64,000 bases of DNA from an uncultured Clostridia bacterium (lineage in GTDB: Bacteria > Bacillota > Clostridia > Christensenellales > Borkfalkiaceae): the NCBI GenBank assembly GCA_947631005.1, contig CANRJR010000002.1, forward strand, positions 42,511-106,510, given 5' to 3'. The translations under genes were made by a program, and so were the position numbers. This document shows, one piece after another, positions 25,846-34,834 of the stretch (positions within the stretch are counted from its first letter, which is position 1; each line of letters starts with the position of its first letter). Below the pieces are notes generated by a model. That model did no database searches. It had not been told where the DNA came from and was given only the letters and a program-made list of their open reading frames with translations.

Positions 25846-27357
25846 TGCCCTCCGAAGCCGCTTGAAGCGGGGATGGGGGAGCTTTTTGAACAGGGCTTTC
25901 ACGTCGCACAGGCGAAGCAGCTGCAAGAAGAGGAGTTCGGCTGCGGCGATGGAGAGAAGAGAGCACAATAGGGCGGGGAGGAATCCGAGCCACAGCGAAA
26001 AGACCGCCTGCGCGCCGACGCCGACCGCCGCCGTGAGGACGAAAAAGAGGGCGAGCCGCGCGCAAAAGCCGCCGACGCGGAGTTTTCCCGTCCGCTTCAC
26101 GAGCAGGGCAATGGAGCAGACCGAGGTGATGAGGTGGTCGCACGCCATGCCGACGAGGAGCGCGCCGTTGCCGAGGTAGGGCGGGAGCGTCCATACGCAA
26201 ACGAGCATGCCCGCCGAACCCGCGAGGAAGAAAAACAGGGTATGCCGCTCGCACCCGAGCGAGTTGAGCATGCTCGTTAAGATCATCGTGAGGCTCATGG
26301 GGAAGAGGATGAGCGCGCTGTACGAAATGAGTTTTCCGCTCTCCGCGCTCGCGAAGAACAGAACGCCGATCCCCTCCCCGCAGGCAAGAAAGACGGGCGC
26401 GAGCGTGCTCGCGATGAGCAGGGTCGTCGAGAGACCCTTGCCGATGTGCGCGGCGAGTTTGTCTCTCTGTTTTGTATAGTAGCATTCGGAGAGCTCGGGC
26501 ACGAGCACGAGCGCGAGCGACCCGATCAGCGAGCAGGGAATGGTGAGCACGGGCATCACCATCCCGCCCACAACGCCGTATTCGCTCATCGCGCGGGACA
26601 TGGTCATGCCCGCCGCCATCAAGCGCATGGGGAAGAGGACGGAGACGAGGGAGTTCACGAGCGAGGAGGAGGCGCGCATCGCCGTAACGGGCGCGGAGGA
26701 GCGCAGAAGCGGCAGAAGTTCCCCGCGCGGCGAGCGCAGTTTTCCGCCGCGGTACAAAAAGTAGCAGACGGCGATGGAGAACGAGCAGAGGTAGGATACG
26801 ACGACGGCGACGGCGGCGAGGTTGACGTCGGGGATCTCCGAACGCAAGAACACCAGCAGGGTGACCCCGCACACGATCATCACGATCTCCTCGATGAGCT
26901 CGATGAGCGAGTAGGCGAAAAAGCGTTTGTCCCCCCAAAAGCTGCCGCGCAGAATGGCGTACACCGAGGTAAAGGAAAGGGAGAAGAGCAGAATATAGAA
27001 GAGGTCGGCGCAGCGCGGATCGGAGAAGATGCGCGAAAAGGGGGCGCGGAATACGAAGAGGAGCACGGTGAGCGGCACGCTCACGAGGAGGGCGAGCGCG
27101 ATCGCGGCGGTCACGGCGGCGCGTTCGCCCGCTTTGTCGCCGCGGGCGCGGTGCTTGGCGATCGAGCGCGAGAGGGTGATGGGCAGCCCGCTCGACGACA
27201 CGGTGAGGCAGACGGCGAACACCGAGAGCGCGACCTGATACACCCCGAGCCCCTCCGGACCGAGCACACGGGAGAGCACCATGCGGTATAAAAATCCGAG
27301 CGCGTGTTCGAACAGCGCGAAAACCGTCACGACGGCGGCGGTACGGTACAGGTTCAT
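25843..27357 (-). CDS. Polysaccharide/lipid-linked precursor flippase, SpoVB/MATE-like
   Basis: A 504-residue integral membrane protein with about 12-14 predicted hydrophobic segments, of the MOP exporter superfamily (SpoVB, MurJ, Wzx). The N-terminus FALFEHALGFLYRMVLSRVLGPEGLGVYQVAL is characteristic of SpoVB-like flippases, as is SSGLPITLSRSIAKH. The family moves lipid-linked envelope intermediates across the membrane; in spore formers SpoVB is needed for cortex. Whether this one serves the spore or the vegetative wall cannot be decided. It is divergent from a LysM gene with only 55 bases between them. Confidence 0.88.
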   Translation of the reverse strand: MNLYRTAAVVTVFALFEHALGFLYRMVLSRVLGPEGLGVYQVALSVFAVCLTVSSSGLPITLSRSIAKHRARGDKAGERAAVTAAIALALLVSVPLTVLLFVFRAPFSRIFSDPRCADLFYILLFSLSFTSVYAILRGSFWGDKRFFAYSLIELIEEIVMIVCGVTLLVFLRSEIPDVNLAAVAVVVSYLCSFSIAVCYFLYRGGKLRSPRGELLPLLRSSAPVTAMRASSSLVNSLVSVLFPMRLMAAGMTMSRAMSEYGVVGGMVMPVLTIPCSLIGSLALVLVPELSECYYTKQRDKLAAHIGKGLSTTLLIASTLAPVFLACGEGIGVLFFASAESGKLISYSALILFPMSLTMILTSMLNSLGCERHTLFFFLAGSAGMLVCVWTLPPYLGNGALLVGMACDHLITSVCSIALLVKRTGKLRVGGFCARLALFFVLTAAVGVGAQAVFSLWLGFLPALLCSLLSIAAAELLFLQLLRLCDVKALFKKLPHPRFKRLRRA

Positions 27358-27412
27358 GTCCTATCATATTCGATTTGTGCACATCTTTATGAGCAAGCGC
27401 ATACAATGAAGC

Positions 27413-27697
27413 GTGAAACTTTCTCTTTGCACTCCCGCGCTGTACCGCGTCAAGCGGGGGCAGACCGTATGTGAGATCGCCCGCGCCTTTTCTCTCCCGC
27501 CCGCCCTGCTCTCCTCGCACAACCGCCTCACGGAAGAGGTGCGCGAGGGACAGCTGTTATCCCTTCCCCCGCGGGAGGGACATTTATATACCGTCTGCGG
27601 CGGGGAGAGCAAGACCCTGTTGTGCGGCTCGGAGGAGGGATTCGGGCGCAAGAACGGCACAGCGCGGCTGTATGTCGGGCAGACCGTGATCTTGTGA
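27413..27697 (+). CDS. Small LysM-domain protein
   Basis: A 94-residue protein starting at GTG 27413. Residues ~10-55 form one LysM peptidoglycan-binding motif (YRVKRGQTVCEIARAFSLPP to LSSHNRL...EGQLLSLP). The remainder may be a second degenerate LysM (YTVCGGESKTLLCG). There is no signal peptide, so it may act inside the sporulating mother cell (like SafA/SpoVID) or be exported by another route. Only five bases separate a TACAAT box (27402-27407) from the GTG, so it may also be leaderless, though no matching -35 box is visible. Confidence 0.75.
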   Translation: MKLSLCTPALYRVKRGQTVCEIARAFSLPPALLSSHNRLTEEVREGQLLSLPPREGHLYTVCGGESKTLLCGSEEGFGRKNGTARLYVGQTVIL

Positions 27698-27760
27698 CAA
27701 AATTTTGTCGGCGTTCATACCATGGAGTAAACCGATAAGGTTGTTTTACGGAGGTAACAA

Positions 27761-28414
27761 ATGTCATTTTTTTCCAATTTCCAATCGGATCACTGTCCCG
27801 GGACGATCTCGGGGAATCCGTTGAACGGTCTCTGTGAAAAGGTATGCATTCAAGCGGAGAAGATCTTCGACGCGGGCATCATTCAGACCCGTCTCGAAAA
27901 CTATACCGCCGTACCCACGAATTTCTCGCCCGCCGACCCTACATATCCCCTCACCTTTGTGAGCGCGCGTTCCACGTCCTCCGTCGGGACGGTGAGCGGG
28001 CTCAACGTCGAGCGGCAAGCGGAGGGATGTTGCGCCCGCATTCAGGCGACCGTCACCATCCCCATCGAGATCGTCTACGTCGACGCCAACGGCGTGGAGG
28101 GGCTCGCAACGAGCAACGTCACCCTCACCGAGGACGTACTCATGTACGTTCCGTCCGCGTCCGTCATGCCCTTTACGGTCACGTCGGTCGCGTCCTGCGT
28201 GTCGCCCGAGGGCACTTTCGACGCCGCGAGCGGCACGTTCACCATCAGCGCGTGCGTCACGTGCATTCTCAAAGTCGCCATGCAGGTCGAGCTTCTCGTC
28301 CCCAGCTACGGCTACTGCGCCATTCCCCCCGCGCAGGAATATTCGCAGGAGGTCTGCTCGGGCTTCTTCGAACTTCCGCTCTACCCGCAGGGGAAGGCTT
28401 GCAGCCGCAAATAA
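27761..28414 (+). CDS. Conserved cysteine-containing protein, possible spore-coat type
   Basis: A 217-residue protein without signal peptide or membrane segments. I recall similar proteins in spore-forming clostridia but cannot name a function. It has about eleven cysteines (including CEKVC, EGCCAR, SACVTC), a beta-rich middle with repeated TV.TIPIEIVYVDANG-like strands, and the segment LVPSYGYCAIPPAQEYS near the end. A CATACCAT box at 27716-27723 resembles mother-cell sigma -10 elements, a weak hint. TACGGAGGTAAC is a strong ribosome-binding site. The Cys content would fit a cross-linked coat or exosporium protein, as inference. Confidence 0.75.
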   Translation: MSFFSNFQSDHCPGTISGNPLNGLCEKVCIQAEKIFDAGIIQTRLENYTAVPTNFSPADPTYPLTFVSARSTSSVGTVSGLNVERQAEGCCARIQATVTIPIEIVYVDANGVEGLATSNVTLTEDVLMYVPSASVMPFTVTSVASCVSPEGTFDAASGTFTISACVTCILKVAMQVELLVPSYGYCAIPPAQEYSQEVCSGFFELPLYPQGKACSRK

Positions 28415-28436
28415 CCTTTCACTCTCTACGGATCGC

Positions 28437-28463
28437 AAAAACGGCCCTCGCGGGTCGTTTTTT
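28437..28463 (+). terminator. Terminator after the 27761 gene
   Basis: AAAAACGGCCC, TCG loop, GGGTCGTTTTTT with one G-T pair. Confidence 0.85.
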
Positions 28464-28548
28464 GCGTAATGTTCGGCGGGACGCGCCGCGGCGGCGGGCG
28501 CGGTTTGGGCGTTTCACCGAAATTTCATAAAAAAGTTTTCTCAAAATC

Positions 28549-28577
28549 TTGACAATCCCCGCCCGTCTGTATAAAAT
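28549..28577 (+). promoter_or_regulatory. Promoter of cysK
   Basis: TTGACA at 28549-28554, 17 bases, TAAAAT at 28572-28577 (an overlapping TATAAA gives 15). Confidence 0.85.
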
Positions 28578-28604
28578 TGATGTAATCTTTTTCGGGAGGC
28601 AGGT

Positions 28605-29540
28605 ATGGCACTCTATTCTTCGGTCGCCGAGGCGATCGGCGGCACGCCGCTCATCGCGCTGAAAAACTATACAAAAAAGCACGCGTTGCGCGCCAAACTC
28701 TACGCAAAGGTCGAGGCGTTCAACCCCGCGGGTTCTGTGAAAGACAGGATCGCGCTCGCCATGATCGAGGACGCCGAACGGACGGGACGTCTGCGCCCGG
28801 GGGCTACGATCATCGAACCGACGTCGGGCAACACGGGCATCGGGCTCGCCGCCATCGGCGCGGCAAAGGGCTATCGCGTCGTGATTGCCATGCCCGAGAC
28901 GATGAGCGTCGAACGGCGCAATCTCATCAAGGCGTACGGCGCGGAGATCGTGCTCACCGAGGGCGCGAAAGGCATGAAAGGCGCGATCGCGCGGGCGAAC
29001 GAGCTGTGCGACGAGATCGAGGGGAGCGTCATCATGGGACAGTTCGACAACCCCGCCAACCCCGCCATGCACTACCGCACCACGGGTCCCGAGATCTGGA
29101 ACGACCTCGGCGGCGAAGTGGATCTCTTCGTTGCGGGCGTCGGCACGGGCGGGACGGTCTCGGGCGTCGGGAAGTTCCTCAAAGAGAAAAATCCCGCGGT
29201 GAAGATCGTCGCGGTCGAGCCCGCTTCCTCCCCCGTCCTCTCGGGCGGCAAGGCGGGACCGCACCCCATACAGGGCATCGGGGCGGGCTTCGTCCCCGCC
29301 GTGTTCGACCGTTCGGTTTGCGACGAGATCATTCCCGTTGCGGGCGAGGACGCGTTTTCCTGCGGCAGAGAGGTCGGCGTTACGGAGGGCTTCCTCGTCG
29401 GGATCTCTTCGGGCGCGGCACTGTATGCGGCGACCAAGCTCGCGCAGCGGGAGGAAAATGCGGGAAAGAACATCGTCGTCCTCTTCCCCGACACGGGGGA
29501 CAGATATCTCTCCACGCCGCTGTATGCCCGCGGCGAATGA
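28605..29540 (+). CDS. cysK: Cysteine synthase (O-acetylserine sulfhydrylase)
   Basis: PLP enzyme that makes cysteine from O-acetylserine and sulfide, 311 residues. The PLP lysine is K46 in FNPAGSVKDR, the substrate loop TSGNTGIGLAA is near 71, and GTGGTVSGVGKFLKEK and GISSGAAL bind the PLP phosphate. GGGAGGCAGG precedes the ATG. It stands alone between its promoter and the HTH gene. No T-box or SAM riboswitch is visible in the short leader. Confidence 0.95.
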   Translation: MALYSSVAEAIGGTPLIALKNYTKKHALRAKLYAKVEAFNPAGSVKDRIALAMIEDAERTGRLRPGATIIEPTSGNTGIGLAAIGAAKGYRVVIAMPETMSVERRNLIKAYGAEIVLTEGAKGMKGAIARANELCDEIEGSVIMGQFDNPANPAMHYRTTGPEIWNDLGGEVDLFVAGVGTGGTVSGVGKFLKEKNPAVKIVAVEPASSPVLSGGKAGPHPIQGIGAGFVPAVFDRSVCDEIIPVAGEDAFSCGREVGVTEGFLVGISSGAALYAATKLAQREENAGKNIVVLFPDTGDRYLSTPLYARGE

Positions 29541-29653
29541 CGGCGAAAGCGGAAACGGAAAATCGCCGTCCTCTTTCCGGGAAAAAATTTCGGCTGCGTT
29601 TCGGCTTTTTCCCGCAAAAAACAAAGTTCTACTTTGATTCGACAGTCCGTCTC

Positions 29654-29682
29654 TTGAAAAAGGGGCGGACTTGTGATATAAT
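29654..29682 (+). promoter_or_regulatory. Promoter of the HTH membrane protein gene
   Basis: TTGAAA at 29654-29659, 17 bases, TATAAT at 29677-29682, with GGAGGGG before the ATG. Confidence 0.88.
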
Positions 29683-29701
29683 TTCCGCAATCGGAGGGGA
29701 T

Positions 29702-30901
29702 ATGAACGATTACGGATTCGGCAATTTCATCTATGAGCTCCGCACGGCAAAGGGCTTGTCGCAGAGCGAGCTCGGGAAGATCCTCGGCGTTTCGAACAAG
29801 GCGGTGAGCAAGTGGGAGACGGGGGAGGCGAAGCCGCGCTCGGGCAAGCTCGCCCTGCTCGCCCAAACGCTCGGGGTGACCGTGGAGGAACTGCTCTGCG
29901 GAAAGCGCAAGGAGAGCGATAAAGATCTGGGCGAGGAGATCTCTTTCGCGATCGGCATGCTCGCGCGCGAATACAGACGGGCAAAGACCGAACTGCTCGC
30001 GTTTTGCGTCTGCTTCTTTTCCACGCCGCTTCTCATCCTCCTCGTCATGGGAATCGCCCTTTGGACGGGCGACGTCTCCTCTGCGGGCGAGATCTCCGCC
30101 GATTGGGCGATCGCGCCCATGGCGGTCTGCGCCGTCCTGCACATCGCGTCGGAGGCGGGCGTCATCATAAGTTTTATCCTTACGGTCAAGAGGCGGCGTC
30201 TGCTGTATGCGAGCTTTCCCGATCGGAGGGAGGAGGTCTCCGCGCGCACGCACACCGTCCCGCCCGCCAAAAAGACGGGCAAACTCGCGCTCATCGTCCT
30301 TTTGGGGATCGTTTTCATGGGGATCGTCGCGTCGACCGTCCTCTACGTCTTGGGGATCTCGGACGGCGGCGTCGTGTGGCTTGTCGTCACGCTGTGCGCG
30401 CTCGCGTTCGCAATCGGAAATCTCGTGTTTACGCGGCTGTGGATGAAGAGGATTGACGCACATATGAGGGCGCGCGCATTCGAACGTGCCGTAAAGGACG
30501 CAAAATTTCTGCTCGAAATGTGGCTTCCCGACGGGCGGAGCGAGATCTGCGACGCCCTGCGGCTAAATATCGCCGTCGCGTACTTTTCCCTCGGCGACGA
30601 CGGGAATTTCCGTGACTATTTAGGCGAGATCACCACGCGCAGATTCGCTTTCGCAAAGGGCTTCTGGAAGTGCGCCGACGCGTTTGCGCAGGGGAACAGG
30701 GAGGCGTTCCGCTCGGAGTACGCCGCGTTGTTATCTCTGACCGAACAGTCGGAGAAAAGAACGGCAAACGCCGCGTTCTACAAAGAGCGGGCGCGCCTTC
30801 TCCATGAACTCGCAGAGGGGAATGCCGAGGCAAAACGCGCGCTTTTGCCCCTGGTTCAAATCCCGCGGCTTCGCGAACTCGTCGAGAGCTGGGAGGTATA
30901 G
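29702..30901 (+). CDS. XRE-family HTH protein with membrane segments and a helical C-terminal domain
   Basis: A 399-residue protein. Residues 5-65 are an XRE/Cro-type helix-turn-helix (LRTAKGLSQSELGKILGVSNKAVSKWETG). Four hydrophobic segments follow between ~100 and ~245, and a soluble helical domain (TPR-like in feel, FERAVKDAKFLLEMW onwards) ends the protein. It is probably a membrane-tethered regulator sensing something in the envelope. The architecture resembles the partial gene at the right edge of the window. No target gene can be named. Confidence 0.85.
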   Translation: MNDYGFGNFIYELRTAKGLSQSELGKILGVSNKAVSKWETGEAKPRSGKLALLAQTLGVTVEELLCGKRKESDKDLGEEISFAIGMLAREYRRAKTELLAFCVCFFSTPLLILLVMGIALWTGDVSSAGEISADWAIAPMAVCAVLHIASEAGVIISFILTVKRRRLLYASFPDRREEVSARTHTVPPAKKTGKLALIVLLGIVFMGIVASTVLYVLGISDGGVVWLVVTLCALAFAIGNLVFTRLWMKRIDAHMRARAFERAVKDAKFLLEMWLPDGRSEICDALRLNIAVAYFSLGDDGNFRDYLGEITTRRFAFAKGFWKCADAFAQGNREAFRSEYAALLSLTEQSEKRTANAAFYKERARLLHELAEGNAEAKRALLPLVQIPRLRELVESWEV

Positions 30902-30913
30902 CCCGCCGCGCTT

Positions 30914-30952
30914 TGACATGACGTAACATAATGTGCATGGCGTAACATAAAC
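30914..30952. repeat. Short direct repeat
   Basis: CATGACGTAACATAA at 30918 recurs as CATGGCGTAACATAA 20 bases later. It lies in the 271-base gap after the HTH gene and may be a slippage product or a protein-binding site. Confidence 0.6.
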
Positions 30953-30973
30953 CCCGCGCATGGGCGCGTTCGG

Positions 30974-30998
30974 AAAGCGGTTCGCAGGACCGCTTTTT
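30974..30998 (+). terminator. Terminator after the HTH membrane protein gene
   Basis: AAAGCGG, loop TTCGCAGGA, CCGCTTTTT. Confidence 0.75.
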
Positions 30999-31172
30999 GC
31001 GTACCCTAACGCCATGTCCGAAGCGAAAACGCCGCTACGATGACCGTCGGGATCCGGAAACTGTTTATGCCGACAAAGGGGCGAAAAAAATTTATTTTCA
31101 TGATTGAAAATCACTGACTTTGATTCAATGAACATGGTAATGAAACAGAAGAACCAAAGAGAAAGCTGTAAA

Positions 31173-32040
31173 ATGAACGATTTTGTTTTTCAAAACACCA
31201 CAAAGGTTTATTTTGGGAAAGACCAACTGAAATCTCTCGGGGAGGAACTCAAACAGTACGGACAAAGAGTTCTTCTCGTCTACGGCGGCGGCTCTACCAT
31301 AGACTGCACAAAGGCGATCGCCGCGGCAGCGTATTACGACGGCGACGCTTGGGATCTGGTAAAAGGTACGGCTTCCGTCGGTAACGCATTGCCCATCGTC
31401 ACCGTTCTCACGTTTGCGGCGACGGGCTCCGAAATGGACTGCGGCGGCGTGATCTCAAACATGCAGACGCATGAAAAACTTGCCATTCTCAACCCGCTGT
31501 TGCAGCCCAAAACGTCCTTTTTGAATCCCGAAAACACCTATTCGGTCAGTCAATTTCAGACGGCTTGCGGCAGCGTGGACATTCTTTCGCACGTCTTTGA
31601 CAGTTTCTATTTTACAATGCAGCCCAAAATGGATTTTATCGACCGCGTTATGACCGATCTCATCAAGACGGTCGTCAAGTACGCCCCGATCGCACTCGAA
31701 ACTCCCGACAACTACGAGGCGCGCGCAAATCTCATGTGGGCGTCCTCTTGGGCGCTCAATGGCTTTGTTGCCGCAGGGATAGACCAAGACGTCTCTTGCC
31801 ATATACGTGTTCGGCATAGATCATTCGCTTTCGGATATGGACGGTGCAAACGCCGCGATCGACGCGCTTTCCGACTTCTTCTTCCGTACGCTCGGTCTGC
31901 AAAGCACGCTCACCGAACTCGGCATTGACGACAGAAATTTCTCCGTTATGGCGCAAAAAGCCTGTGGCGGTGGGACACTGCACGGATTCAAGCCGCTTAC
32001 GCCCAAGGACGTGGAAGCGATTTTCAGAATGTGTCTATAA
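31173..32040 (+). pseudogene. Iron-containing alcohol dehydrogenase (butanol dehydrogenase type), broken by two internal deletions
   Basis: The N-terminus MNDFVFQNTTKVYFGKDQL, the middle TGSEMDCGGVISN and the end MAQKACGGGTLHGFKPLTP are those of the NADPH-dependent Fe-ADH family (YqhD/BdhA). Two pieces are missing. First, VYGGGS is joined directly to TIDCTKAIA: the family has two GGGS motifs ~45-50 residues apart and one copy and the interval are lost, in frame. Second, near 31798-31806 the iron-binding segment after SCH is lost with a frameshift, and the rest resumes in another frame (VFGIDHSLSDMDGANAAID). The product cannot be active. Confidence 0.88.
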
Positions 32041-32087
32041 TACCATGGCAGAAAAAATGTAAAAGGAAAAATCGGAGGTAATTTACA

Positions 32088-32401
32088 ATGATTGAACAGG
32101 TTCTTTCGCGTCACAACGCGGCTCTTCGCGTGGAGATCACGGTAAAAACGCTGATTTCGCTCGGGATTATCGCGCTTGCGGTGATCTTGCCGCAGCTTGT
32201 GCATCTCGCCTCCTCGCGCAGGTCGCAGGCAGGCTCACGTTCCTTGTAACAGCCGCCATTTTCCAGAGCGTGTCTCCGCTCTCGGCGGCAACCGTTTGGT
32301 CGCAAATTCAAACGGGGCTTTTGGGACTCGTTTTGCAAGCCGTCCTCGTGCCCTTTCTTGTTATGGGACTGCGCCTGCTCCTCGTCGGGAACAAGGATTG
32401 A
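32088..32401 (+). pseudogene. ECF transporter S component, internally deleted
   Basis: A good ribosome-binding site (TCGGAGGTAA) precedes ATG 32088. The first ~40 residues (LRVEITVKTLISLGIIALAV then ILPQLVHL) match the start of a clostridial ECF substrate-binding protein. Reading then shifts frame near 32205 and continues with the family's last segments (VAGRLTFLVTAAIFQSVSPL, QTGLLGLVLQAVLVPFLVMG). About 100 central residues are gone, so this is a remnant, read from memory of the family. Confidence 0.7.
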
Positions 32402-32407
32402 ACGGAG

Positions 32408-32899
32408 ATGTCCGAAAAAATGACGAACAGGAAACTTGCCGCTTTTGAGACAAAGCGGAAGCTATTGGAGACGGCAAAGGTCATCATCCGCGAAAAGGGG
32501 CTTGTCAATACCTCGGTCGAAGAAAACACGGGCTTTATGCGGGACTTCAAGCCGTTGACCGAGGCGGAGGAACGCGCCTTGAAAGAAGTCAAAGCAGAGC
32601 TTCAAAAGACGTGGAAATATCGTTGCGAAAATTGGGCGGCATTGGACGATAACGCTTACGGCGTGCCGATCTCGGGCATCATCCGGGCGTATAACAGTAT
32701 GTTCATTCAGCCCGATCCCTTTTTCTCGGCAGAGCTCAACTACTATAAAAGTTACCGCTCTGCCTACGATCTTGCCTTTGAAACGGGAGATTACTCCAAA
32801 GAGACGGCGAAAATCGGCGGCGCGTTCGATGTGACCGCCGCGCTCAAAGAAGCCGTTAAAACGCAGACCGACAACAGCTTTCAAGATTACATGGATTGA
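32408..32899 (+). pseudogene. Chimeric reading frame: TetR-type N-terminus fused to other remnants
   Basis: The first ~35 residues (RKLAAFETKRKLLETAKVII) are the helix that opens TetR-family repressors, but the recognition helix is cut off after NTSVEE. The frame then continues with GFMRDFKPLTEAEERALKEV, which resembles the C-terminal part of ferredoxin-type aldo/keto reductases, and with ~95 residues I do not recognise. It is most simply a deletion fusion of two or three genes. Expression as a real protein is not excluded because the frame is intact. Confidence 0.6.
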
Positions 32900-32941
32900 C
32901 GGCGCGATCAAAGACGAGCGAAGTGTTTGTAAAAAGCATCC

Positions 32942-32973
32942 GAAAACGGCGGGGAAGTTTCCCCGCCGTTTTC
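32942..32973 (+). terminator. Terminator after the deletion-scarred genes
   Basis: GAAAACGGCGGGGAA, GTT loop, TTCCCCGCCGTTTTC. A perfect long hairpin. Confidence 0.92.
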
Positions 32974-33078
32974 TGCATTTGCCTAAAAGTCGTATTCGCG
33001 AGCGACCATATTGTTTCCGCGATCCCCCGTCGCCGTCCGCCATGGGGCGGGATTTATGTTGACAGATCCCGCAAACCC

Positions 33079-34704
33079 TTACGGGATATCGAGAAGTGCG
33101 GGGTCGCCGAGCACGGTGCGGAACGAGGAGTACGTCACGAATCCCGCCTTGCTCTTCGGCGGCTTTTTCACGAACTTCACGGCGCAACAGTCGACGGGGA
33201 TCTTGTCTCCGTGCGCGTCCGAATATTTGGCGCAGACGGCGGCGGCGAAGGCGACGGCGCGCTCGGATACCTCCCGCCCGCCGCTCAAAATGACGGCGTG
33301 GCAGGAATGATACCGCTGTGCGTGCAGCCAAAGGTCGTCGGGCGAAGCCCTGCGCACCAGCCTGTCGTTTTGGAGGTTATTCCGTCCCGCCCAAATGCGG
33401 AAGCCGTCGCATTCATAGGCGCGGAAGGGGATCTCCTCCTTCTTTTTTTGCCGCGCGGCGTCCGCTTTCAACAGCCCCGCGAGCCGAAATTCCTCTTCGA
33501 GCGAGGAAAAATCCTCCTCCTGCCGCGCGCTTTCGGCGGCGGCGCGCAGGGAATAGAGATATTCGAGTTCGGCGCGGACCTCCTCTTCCTGCGGCGCGAG
33601 CATTTCGAGCGCGCGCTTTTGCTTGCGGTAGCGTTTGAAATAGCTCTGCGCGTTGTCGGAGGGGGAGAGCATGGGGTCGAGGACGATCTTCACGGCGTTC
33701 CCGCTCGTGTAGTCGGTCGCCTCGAACGCCTTCATCCCCCTGCGGAGGGCGTAGAGGTTGGAGAGGATGAGTTCGCCCGCCGTGCGGAGGCGTTCGCAGT
33801 CCGCGCATTCGCGCTGTTTGTCGGCGATCTGCCCGAGCCGCTTTTCGTATTTTTTGACGGCGGCATGGACGGCGGAGAGCAACGTCCTGCGGCGCGCCTC
33901 CCGCGCCTTCGCCCCGCGCGAGGCGGTATAGTACGCCGTCATTGCGTCGAGAAGCGAGGGATAGGGCACGCCGCCCGCCTCGGCGCGCACCGAAAAATCG
34001 ACGGGAACGCCGTCCGCATACACGACGCAGGGGGCGCATTCTCCCAAGAAGAGAAAGGAATGCACGAACGCCGCGGGGTCGCCGCCGCGGTAGCCCGCTT
34101 TGATCTGTTCCGCCGTGCGGGGCGCGACGCCCGCAACGCGGCGGACGAGGTTGTCGAGCGAGCCGCCGAGAACGTCCGAGAGCGCGGCGAGGTCGCGGGG
34201 GTCGGCTTTGTCCTGCGGGGGCGGGAGCACATAGGGCGCGCCGGGGAGGATGACGCGTTTGGCGTTGCCGTCGAGGGGGGCGAGTTTGAGCGCGCCCAAA
34301 ATGACGCCGTTCTCGGCGAGGATGAGGTTGGAATATTTCCCCATCACTTCGAGGTATAAAAGTTTTTCGGAGGAGGAAAAATCCGTCGTCGCGAGGATGC
34401 GGAAGCAGAGGATGCGTTCGAACCCGACGAGGGAGACGCCGAGGATTGTCCCGCCCTGCAAGTGTTTGCGGAGCAGCATGCAGAAGTTGGGGGCGACGAG
34501 GGGATTGTCCCCGCCCTCGAAGAAGTACGCGCCGCAGTCGGACGCGCCCGTATTGAGCACGAGGCGAACCGTCCGTTTGCCCGTGTACACGAGCAAAGCG
34601 ACCTCGTCCCGACCCTGTTGGTTGATGCGGTTGATGTGTCCTCCCGCGAGCGCGCCGTCCAATTCGAGGGCGGCGTAGCGGAGGGTAAAAGCGTCTTGCG
34701 GCAT
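33079..34704 (-). CDS. rqcH: Ribosome quality control protein RqcH (NFACT family)
   Basis: RqcH binds stalled 50S subunits carrying peptidyl-tRNA and adds alanine tails. The 541-residue protein has the NFACT-N start (DAFTLRYAALELDGALAGGH, INRINQQGRDEVALLVYTGK), a central coiled coil, and the NFACT-R domain (FRIWAGRNNLQNDRLVRRAS, DDLWLHAQRYHSCHAVI). The ATG at 34704 has GGGGAGAACGC before it. The open frame continues upstream through the promoter but is not conserved there. It is divergent from tig. Confidence 0.94.
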   Translation of the reverse strand: MPQDAFTLRYAALELDGALAGGHINRINQQGRDEVALLVYTGKRTVRLVLNTGASDCGAYFFEGGDNPLVAPNFCMLLRKHLQGGTILGVSLVGFERILCFRILATTDFSSSEKLLYLEVMGKYSNLILAENGVILGALKLAPLDGNAKRVILPGAPYVLPPPQDKADPRDLAALSDVLGGSLDNLVRRVAGVAPRTAEQIKAGYRGGDPAAFVHSFLFLGECAPCVVYADGVPVDFSVRAEAGGVPYPSLLDAMTAYYTASRGAKAREARRRTLLSAVHAAVKKYEKRLGQIADKQRECADCERLRTAGELILSNLYALRRGMKAFEATDYTSGNAVKIVLDPMLSPSDNAQSYFKRYRKQKRALEMLAPQEEEVRAELEYLYSLRAAAESARQEEDFSSLEEEFRLAGLLKADAARQKKKEEIPFRAYECDGFRIWAGRNNLQNDRLVRRASPDDLWLHAQRYHSCHAVILSGGREVSERAVAFAAAVCAKYSDAHGDKIPVDCCAVKFVKKPPKSKAGFVTYSSFRTVLGDPALLDIP

Positions 34705-34728
34705 GCGTTCTCCCCGTTTTTTTACCTT

Positions 34729-34757
34729 ATTATAGCGCGGAAGCGAAAATTTGTAAA
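34729..34757 (-). promoter_or_regulatory. Promoter of rqcH
   Basis: On the minus strand TTTACA (34757-34752), 17 bases, TATAAT (34734-34729). Confidence 0.85.
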
Positions 34758-34834
34758 TAAAAACGCTTTCCTTTTGGCGCGCATTATGGTAAAATATGTG
34801 ACGCAAGCAGAAATTTATTGAGGAGACAAGATAT

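Noticed and set aside
26446..27291. A 281-codon plus-strand frame opposite the flippase
   Set aside because: Antisense of a clear membrane protein; rich in Arg, Gly and His as expected from codon bias.
31090..31130. Possible regulator dyad (ATTGAAAATCA / TTTGATTCAAT) before the broken Fe-ADH
   Set aside because: The symmetry is imperfect, it precedes a pseudogene, and it matches no operator I can name.
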